Of a DNA stretch of 40,830 bases, positions 35,968-40,830 are shown piece by piece. Where the stretch lies: positions 1 to 40,830 of the forward strand of contig JAGWWA010000011.1 of NCBI GenBank assembly GCA_018970605.1. The letters are read 5' to 3'. How positions within the stretch are numbered: position 1 is the first letter of the stretch; every line of letters begins with the position of its first letter. The position numbers were made by a program, and so were the translations under genes. This stretch comes from Planctomycetota bacterium (GTDB taxonomy: Bacteria; Planctomycetota; Planctomycetia; Pirellulales; UBA1268). The notes under the pieces are model-generated. The model was given only the letters and a program-made list of their open reading frames with translations, had not been told where the DNA came from and did not search any database.

Positions 35968-36972
35968 TCAGTAGATCCTGGTTGCAGAGGACGACTCGCC
36001 GCCCGTCCGCGTTGTCGACCGCGGGCCGCACGTCAGCCAGAGCACCGCCATCCGCACGGCGAGTCCGTTGGCAACCTGCCCGAGGATCAGCGACTGCGGG
36101 CAGTCGGCCACCTCGGCCGTGACCTCGACACCTCGGTTGATCGGGCCGGGCGCCAGGATGAGCAGGTCTTTCTTGGCCCGCTTCAGCCGGTCGCGGGTCA
36201 TCGCGTAGAGGTGGGCGTATTCGCGGACCGATGGGAAGGGCCTGGTGTTCTGCCGTTCGAACTGGATGCGGAGGAGGTTGAGCACGTCGCACCGCGGCAC
36301 GATCGCATCGAGATCGTGCGACACCTCCACGCCCAGTTCCCGCCAGCGCTCCGAGACCAGCGTGGGCGGCCCGCAGAGGATCACCTTGGCGCCGAGTTTC
36401 ATCAGGCCCCAGAGGTTGGACCGCGCCGTCCGGCTGTGGGCGATGTCGCCCACGAGGCCGACGGTGGCGCCGGCGAGATCGCCGAGCCGCTCCTTGATCG
36501 TGAAGATGTCGAGCAGGCCCTGGGTGGGATGCTCGTGCGGCCCGTCGCCGGCGTTGATCACGCCGACCGAGAGGTGCTGCGCGAGGAGGTGGGGCGTGCC
36601 CGGGGTCTGATGCCGGACGACCGCGGCATCGACCCCCATCGCCTCGAGGTTCTTGGCGGTGTCGATGAACGACTCGCCCTTCGACAGGCTGCTGGACGAT
36701 GCCGAGAAGTCGATCACGTCGGCCCCGAGCCGGCGGGCGGCGAGGGCGAAGCTCGTCTTCGTCCGCGTGGAGTTTTCGAAGAACAGCGTGACGATTGTCG
36801 TGCCGTTGAGCACGGAGAGCTTTCGCCGGCAGCCGTCGGTCGCCTCCTTGAAGAGGGTCGCGGTGTCGAGCAGCGTGCGGATCTCGTCCGGCGTGAGCCG
36901 CTCGAGATCGAGCAGGTGCCGGTGCCGCCAGTGCGAGGGCACGGTCTCGTGGGCGAGTGCAGCGGTGCTCAT
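35968..36972 (-). CDS. pyrB: Aspartate carbamoyltransferase catalytic subunit
   Basis: PyrB joins carbamoyl phosphate and aspartate, the first committed step of pyrimidine synthesis. The 334-residue protein has [22 protein letters not shown], the carbamoyl-phosphate loop with a Lys in place of the usual second Arg, [14 protein letters not shown], and the aspartate-side [12 protein letters not shown]. No pyrI regulatory subunit or carA is near. A hairpin plus T-run in the leader (37003-37033) suggests attenuation control. Confidence 0.96.
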   Translation of the reverse strand: MSTAALAHETVPSHWRHRHLLDLERLTPDEIRTLLDTATLFKEATDGCRRKLSVLNGTTIVTLFFENSTRTKTSFALAARRLGADVIDFSASSSSLSKGESFIDTAKNLEAMGVDAAVVRHQTPGTPHLLAQHLSVGVINAGDGPHEHPTQGLLDIFTIKERLGDLAGATVGLVGDIAHSRTARSNLWGLMKLGAKVILCGPPTLVSERWRELGVEVSHDLDAIVPRCDVLNLLRIQFERQNTRPFPSVREYAHLYAMTRDRLKRAKKDLLILAPGPINRGVEVTAEVADCPQSLILGQVANGLAVRMAVLWLTCGPRSTTRTGGESSSATRIY

Positions 36973-37002
36973 GCGGCGCGCGGGGCGGTCGGGGCGGTCG
37001 CG

Positions 37003-37033
37003 AAAAAGGCGTCGCCGCGGCGTCTGCCGCGGC
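37003..37033 (-). promoter_or_regulatory. Attenuator-like hairpin and T-run in the pyrB leader
   Basis: Read on the minus strand, GCCGCGGC-AGAC-GCCGCGGC (37033-37014) forms an 8-bp GC stem, and TTTTT follows six bases later (37007-37003), 30 bp before the pyrB start. This looks like an intrinsic terminator ahead of the gene, as in attenuated pyrimidine operons. GCCGCGGC is also self-complementary, so other pairings are possible. Confidence 0.45.
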
Positions 37034-37213
37034 AGGATGCGATGGCGGCGAGTCTAGCAAAGTCCGCCGGATATGCGGTGCTGGGGCGGTTCCTGCGGCG
37101 AGCGGGCGGTTGGCCTTGCCCCGGCGAACCGTGGCCCCCTACCCTCCCGCCACATGTGGAACTGGACCCTGGCGCCGGGCCGTGATGCCCCGCCGCATGT
37201 CGAGCACCGATTC

Positions 37214-38260
37214 ATGAACGGCTCCGTCTGGTCGATCCGGTCATCGTGGGCTGCGATTCTCGCCGTCGTCTTCGTCACGGCGAGCGGTTGCACCTCGGCC
37301 ATCAGTACCGCGTATCTCCGCGACGCGGTCTGGGACTTCGCCGATCATGCCGCCGAGGAAGGGCCGAAATCCGCCGCTGCGGACGAGTCGGCGACCGACG
37401 AAACCTTTGAGTCCGCCGAGGTGTCGGACACCGCGGCCGCCGACGCGGAGCGGCGCGAGGCCGCGATCGAAGAGGCTGTGTCGCGTCTGGCCAGGATCGG
37501 CGCGCTCGACGAAGCGACCCGGGTCACGCTGATCGAGACGCTGCAGCGGACCCAGCAGGAGGACTGGCCCGTCGTGGTCGAGGCGTTTGCATCGTCGCTG
37601 GCCGAAGCGGCCCCGCCAAAGACGGCCGCACAGGATACGACGGACGTTACGGACGACGCCGCGGCTCCCGTCGCCGCCTCCCACACGGTGGCGAAAGCCG
37701 ACCTCGATGAGGCAATCGTGCCGCAGCCGGCACCTGTTCCGCCACCGCCCGAAGACGTGGTCCCACCGGCAGCCCCGCCGGCCGTCGTCTCCACCGCTCC
37801 GCCCCCCGCCCCGGAGCCCGATGCCCAACTCCCGCCGGTCGCGGCGGCATCGGCACCATCGTTGGCCGTCCGCAACGCCTGCTTCGCCACTCGGGTGCAG
37901 GCGTGGGGCGTGCTCGACCGCTTTGCGGAGGCTCGCTTCCGCCCCGGGCAGGAAGTGATCGTCTACTTCGAACTCGACAACCTCTCCTCGGGACGATCTG
38001 CCGCCGGCCACACGACGTGCATCGACACCTCCCTCGCCCTCGTCGCAGCCGATGGGACGACGGTCCGCGATTGGAGTTTCGAGCCGATCGCGGAGACGTG
38101 CGCGTCGCAGCGGCGCGACTACTTTGCCCGCTACGTGATCCGGCTTCCGGAAGCGGCGGCCGCCGGGGCATTCCGCCTCGACATCGACGTCGTGGACACG
38201 CTCGCCGGCACGACGTCGCGAGCCAGCCTGCCGCTGGAGATCGGGGCCGAGTCCCGCTGA
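37214..38260 (+). CDS. Lipoprotein with a Pro-rich linker and beta-sandwich C-terminus, unknown
   Basis: A 348-residue predicted lipoprotein: the lipobox TASGC places Cys26 as the anchor. Residues about 35-130 are acidic and Ala-rich with a helical stretch, residues 150-215 are a Pro/Ala-rich linker, and residues 220-348 look like a beta-sandwich (VRNACFATRVQAWGVLDRFAEARFRPGQEVIVYFELDNLSSG). The start ATG at 37214 lacks a good ribosome binding site. An in-frame ATG at 37154 would lengthen the signal peptide by 20 residues. I do not recognise the family. It lies 46 bp upstream of an ABC exporter gene pair and may be its partner or cargo, which is only inferred from position. Confidence 0.7.
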   Translation: MNGSVWSIRSSWAAILAVVFVTASGCTSAISTAYLRDAVWDFADHAAEEGPKSAAADESATDETFESAEVSDTAAADAERREAAIEEAVSRLARIGALDEATRVTLIETLQRTQQEDWPVVVEAFASSLAEAAPPKTAAQDTTDVTDDAAAPVAASHTVAKADLDEAIVPQPAPVPPPPEDVVPPAAPPAVVSTAPPPAPEPDAQLPPVAAASAPSLAVRNACFATRVQAWGVLDRFAEARFRPGQEVIVYFELDNLSSGRSAAGHTTCIDTSLALVAADGTTVRDWSFEPIAETCASQRRDYFARYVIRLPEAAAAGAFRLDIDVVDTLAGTTSRASLPLEIGAESR

Positions 38261-38306
38261 GCCGGGCCCGGCGGCTACGATGTCGTGGCCTCCCGGGTTT
38301 CACGCG

Positions 38307-39020
38307 ATGCAGACCTCACCCCCGATCCTTGGCACCGAGCATCTCGAGAAGACCTTTGCCGGCGGCGACGCCGAAGCCACGGTCGCCGCCGTGCGCGGCG
38401 TGAATCTCAGCGTCGGCCGCGGGGAGTTCGTGGCGGTCACGGGGGCCTCGGGTTCCGGGAAGAGCACCCTGCTCCACATGCTCGGCGGGATCACGCGACC
38501 GACCGCGGGCCGCGTGATGCTCGAGGGGGTCGATCTCGCCACGCTCGACGACGACGCGCTCGCCGCGATCCGCCGCCGCCGGATCGGCTTCGTGTTCCAG
38601 CGGTACAACCTCCTTCCGGAACTTTCGCTGCTGGAGAACGTCTCCCTGCCCCTCGCGCTCGACGGCGTCACGCCGGCACGCTGCGAGACAGCCGCCCGCG
38701 CGGCGCTCGAGGCGGTCGGGATGGCCCACCGAGCCTCCCATCGGCCCGATGAGCTCTCGGGGGGCGAACAGCAGCGGGGGGCGATCGCCCGGGCGCTCGT
38801 CACCGATCCGGCGGTCGTGCTGGCCGACGAGCCCACCGGTGCCCTTGATTCAGCCAACTCGTCCCGGGTCGTCGAACTCCTCCAACGGCTCGTCGCCGAG
38901 CGGCAGCAGACGGTGCTCCTGGTCACCCACGATCCTGCGGTGGCGGCGGCTGCCGGACGGGTGGTGCGGATGCGGGACGGCCAGGTCGAGTTTGACTCGG
39001 CAGGAACCTCGCGGCCATGA
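38307..39020 (+). CDS. ABC transporter ATP-binding protein, MacB/LolD type
   Basis: A 237-residue ATPase. Walker A GASGSGKST is at about 46-54, the Q-loop is in FVFQRYNLLPELSLLENVSLPL, the signature is LSGGEQQRGAIARAL (Gly at a site usually Val), and Walker B is VVLADEPTGALD followed by the switch His in LLVTHDPAVA. This subfamily powers FtsX-type permeases of the MacB/LolCDE kind, which move lipoproteins, peptides or drugs from the inner membrane. The ATG at 38307 fits the fold better than the longer frame from 38280. The next gene, an FtsX-type permease, starts in its stop codon (ATGA). Confidence 0.92.
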   Translation: MQTSPPILGTEHLEKTFAGGDAEATVAAVRGVNLSVGRGEFVAVTGASGSGKSTLLHMLGGITRPTAGRVMLEGVDLATLDDDALAAIRRRRIGFVFQRYNLLPELSLLENVSLPLALDGVTPARCETAARAALEAVGMAHRASHRPDELSGGEQQRGAIARALVTDPAVVLADEPTGALDSANSSRVVELLQRLVAERQQTVLLVTHDPAVAAAAGRVVRMRDGQVEFDSAGTSRP

Positions 39021-40830
39021 GGCTTCGCGGACTGCTCGTCCGGCAGTGGATGCGACGCCCCGGGCGGGCGCTGGCCGCGGCCGCGAGCGTCGCGGTTGCC
39101 GTGGGCGCGGCCGTGGCGACGTGGACGGCGGCCGATGCATCGCGGCAGGGGTTCCAGCGGCTCAGCGAGGTGGTCGCGGGCGTGCCCACGATCGACGTCA
39201 CGGCCCGCGACGGGCAGCGCTTCGCCGCCTCGGCCGTGCCCAGCCTGGTCGATGTGCCGGGCGTGCGGGCGGTGGTCCCGCTCTTCTACCGCCCGTCACT
39301 CGTCCGTGTGGGCGAGAATCGGCTCCGCGAGGTGGCGGTGGGCGTCGATGTGGAGGCGCTCGTGTCCGCCGGGCTGCTCGCCCTGGAGTCCGGTGAGCCG
39401 TGTCGGGAGGACGACGAACTGGTGCTCGACGCCACGCTCGCCAAGGGACTCGGCGTGGCCGTCGGCGACGAGGTGCTGTTCTTCGCTCGGCGGCGGATCG
39501 CGCGGATGCGGGTCACCGGCCTCGCCGCCACCAACTCGCTCCGCTGGTTCGCGGAGGGTGCCACCGTCGTTGCCGACATCCAGGTGCTGGAATCGATGTC
39601 GCTCTCGACGGCGGAGGTGGATCGCGTCCGGATCGTTCTCGCCACCGACGTCGCTCGCGAGGAGGTGCTGGCCGCGGTCTCGCGGCGGCTGCCGGAGTCC
39701 TTGGTCGCCGACGTTCCCGCCGGTCGGGCGAGCCTGGCCGAAGACGTGCTGCATTCGGCCAACCTGGGCCTCGATTTCGTCACCGCCCTGACGCTTGCCA
39801 TGGCCTGGTTCATCGTCGGCAACGCGATGCTGATGAACGTCGCCGAACGGCGGCGTGGCCTGACGCTGCTCCGCCTGCTCGGCGGCACGGGCCGCCAGGT
39901 CCGGCGCCTGGTCACGGTCGAGGCCGCGATCCTCGGCGGGCTCGGGGCGGCCGTCGGCGTCGTCGTCGGCCTCGCCGCTGCCCGACCGATCGCGGCGGGC
40001 ATCACCCGGGCCCTCAACGCCGACGGGGCCAGCGCGGCGATCCATCCGCTGCTCGTGCCGATGGCGGTCGTGATCGGCATCGGCATCGCCGTGGCGGCGG
40101 CGTGGTGGCCGGCCCGGCAGGCGACCGCGGCCGACCTCCTCGACGGACTCTCGGCCGCGCCTCCCGAGCCGCCGCGGGGATCGTCGCGCGGGCTCGTGGT
40201 GACGGCCGTCGCGATGCTCGTGGTGACCGCCGTCGCCGAGACCCTGATGACCTACGGCCTCCTGCCGTCCCGTGCCTCCGTCATTTCGGGCGTGGCGATG
40301 CTCCTGGCCTTCGTCGCCCTCACGCCGTTTCTGCTCATCCCGCTCGTGCGGATGCTCGGCCGGCTCGTGCCGGAGCGGTGGCGGGTCGAGGGCTCGCTGG
40401 CGGTCGAGCAGATCGTCCGCAACCCGATCCGCACGGCGCTCACCGCGGGCGTGCTGGTGGTGGCCGTGAGCAATGCCATCGGTCTCGGCCATGCGATCCG
40501 CGACAGCGTGGAGGACGTGCTCGGCTGGTACGGCAAGATGCTCAAGGCCGACTGGGTGCTCACGCAGGCCGGCGCCCTGTCGGCATCGCGCGAGGAGCGG
40601 AGCAACGCCTCGCAGGCGATGGAGGAGGAGGTGCGTCGGCTGCCGGGCGTCGCCACGGTGGAAGGCATCGGCGTGGCCACGGGCCGCATCCCCGGAGGCG
40701 TGTGCGTGGTGCTGGCCCGCGACCTGCCGCCGACCGGGCCGCTGCCGCTCCAGCCGGTCGATGCCACGGAGGCCGACGTCCGCGCCGCCCTCGACCGCGG
40801 CGAGGCCGTGGCCGGCACCGTGCTCGCGCA
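39017..40830 (+). CDS. FtsX/MacB-type ABC permease, cut by the window end
   Basis: At least 604 residues, with no stop before the window edge. An N-terminal helix (about 15-42) leads to a periplasmic domain of about 200 residues (MacB-PCD-like). Then come transmembrane helices near 255-275, 300-325 and 345-370, with AMAWFIVGNAMLMNVAERRRGLTLLRLLGGTGRQVRRLV as the FtsX-family cytoplasmic coupling region. Further helices lie near 395-415 and 420-445. A second FtsX half begins near residue 460 (SLAVEQIVRNPIRTALTAGVLVVAVS), so the complete protein is probably the long LolC/DevC-like type of about 800 or more residues. It partners the preceding ATPase. Confidence 0.88.
   Translation, partial: MRLRGLLVRQWMRRPGRALAAAASVAVAVGAAVATWTAADASRQGFQRLSEVVAGVPTIDVTARDGQRFAASAVPSLVDVPGVRAVVPLFYRPSLVRVGENRLREVAVGVDVEALVSAGLLALESGEPCREDDELVLDATLAKGLGVAVGDEVLFFARRRIARMRVTGLAATNSLRWFAEGATVVADIQVLESMSLSTAEVDRVRIVLATDVAREEVLAAVSRRLPESLVADVPAGRASLAEDVLHSANLGLDFVTALTLAMAWFIVGNAMLMNVAERRRGLTLLRLLGGTGRQVRRLVTVEAAILGGLGAAVGVVVGLAAARPIAAGITRALNADGASAAIHPLLVPMAVVIGIGIAVAAAWWPARQATAADLLDGLSAAPPEPPRGSSRGLVVTAVAMLVVTAVAETLMTYGLLPSRASVISGVAMLLAFVALTPFLLIPLVRMLGRLVPERWRVEGSLAVEQIVRNPIRTALTAGVLVVAVSNAIGLGHAIRDSVEDVLGWYGKMLKADWVLTQAGALSASREERSNASQAMEEEVRRLPGVATVEGIGVATGRIPGGVCVVLARDLPPTGPLPLQPVDATEADVRAALDRGEAVAGTVLA

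Overview
The window is GC-rich, gene-dense bacterial DNA. I infer a member of the Planctomycetota, probably close to Pirellulales. The reasons are a DUF1598 protein, PEP-CTERM and dockerin-type secreted proteins, a small 'PFRPF' protein of the kind common in planctomycetes, methanofuran-type biosynthesis genes in a bacterium, and many secreted or lipoprotein genes without close functional names. No rRNA, tRNA, CRISPR array, complete transposase gene or phage gene was seen.

Layout. 1-586: repeat-rich DNA with no gene. 587-5727: CvpA-like membrane protein (-), DUF457-type membrane protein (+), ZIP metal transporter (+), small membrane protein (-), pdxA (+). 5687-10350: a LolA-like secreted protein (-) divergent from a coupled three-gene set of lipoprotein or secreted proteins. 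10462-12795: thioredoxin-like TlpA protein and a class I aminotransferase. 12796-13634: a dense palindromic repeat island. 13620-15200: a PEP-CTERM gene remnant, a small truncated protein and deoC. 15683-20982: a MoxR-like ATPase coupled to a VWA protein, then a large HAF/beta-strand-repeat/dockerin/PEP-CTERM protein. 21434-27350: an iron-sulfur operon, sufR-like / nuoB / sufC / sufB / sufD / Rieske-SufT fusion. 27755-30430: three overlapping methanofuran-type genes. 30408-33940: DUF1598 protein (-) and an FHA-GAF-sigma54 activator (+). 34167-36972: pyrB-pyrC-NYN operon (-). 37214-40830: lipoprotein, ABC ATPase and FtsX-type permease, the last cut by the window end.

How genes work together. 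The suf block carries the SufBCD scaffold, a probable cluster-sensing repressor, an Fe-S client (NuoB) and a fused Rieske/SufT protein, but no SufS, SufU or SufE. The mfn-like trio suggests C1 transfer on tetrahydromethanopterin/methanofuran cofactors. pyrB and pyrC are consecutive steps of pyrimidine synthesis.

The most unusual material is non-coding. Several families of palindromic elements lie mostly at the 3' ends of genes: a short hairpin (here called H), a 134-164 bp module with matching ends and internal arms (P), a further palindromic segment (Q), a 192-bp MITE-like insertion inside one P copy, and a tandem ~106-114 bp unit with an 8-bp microrepeat (R). In P the stems are kept while their sequences differ between copies, which argues for selected structure or a structure-dependent way of spreading.
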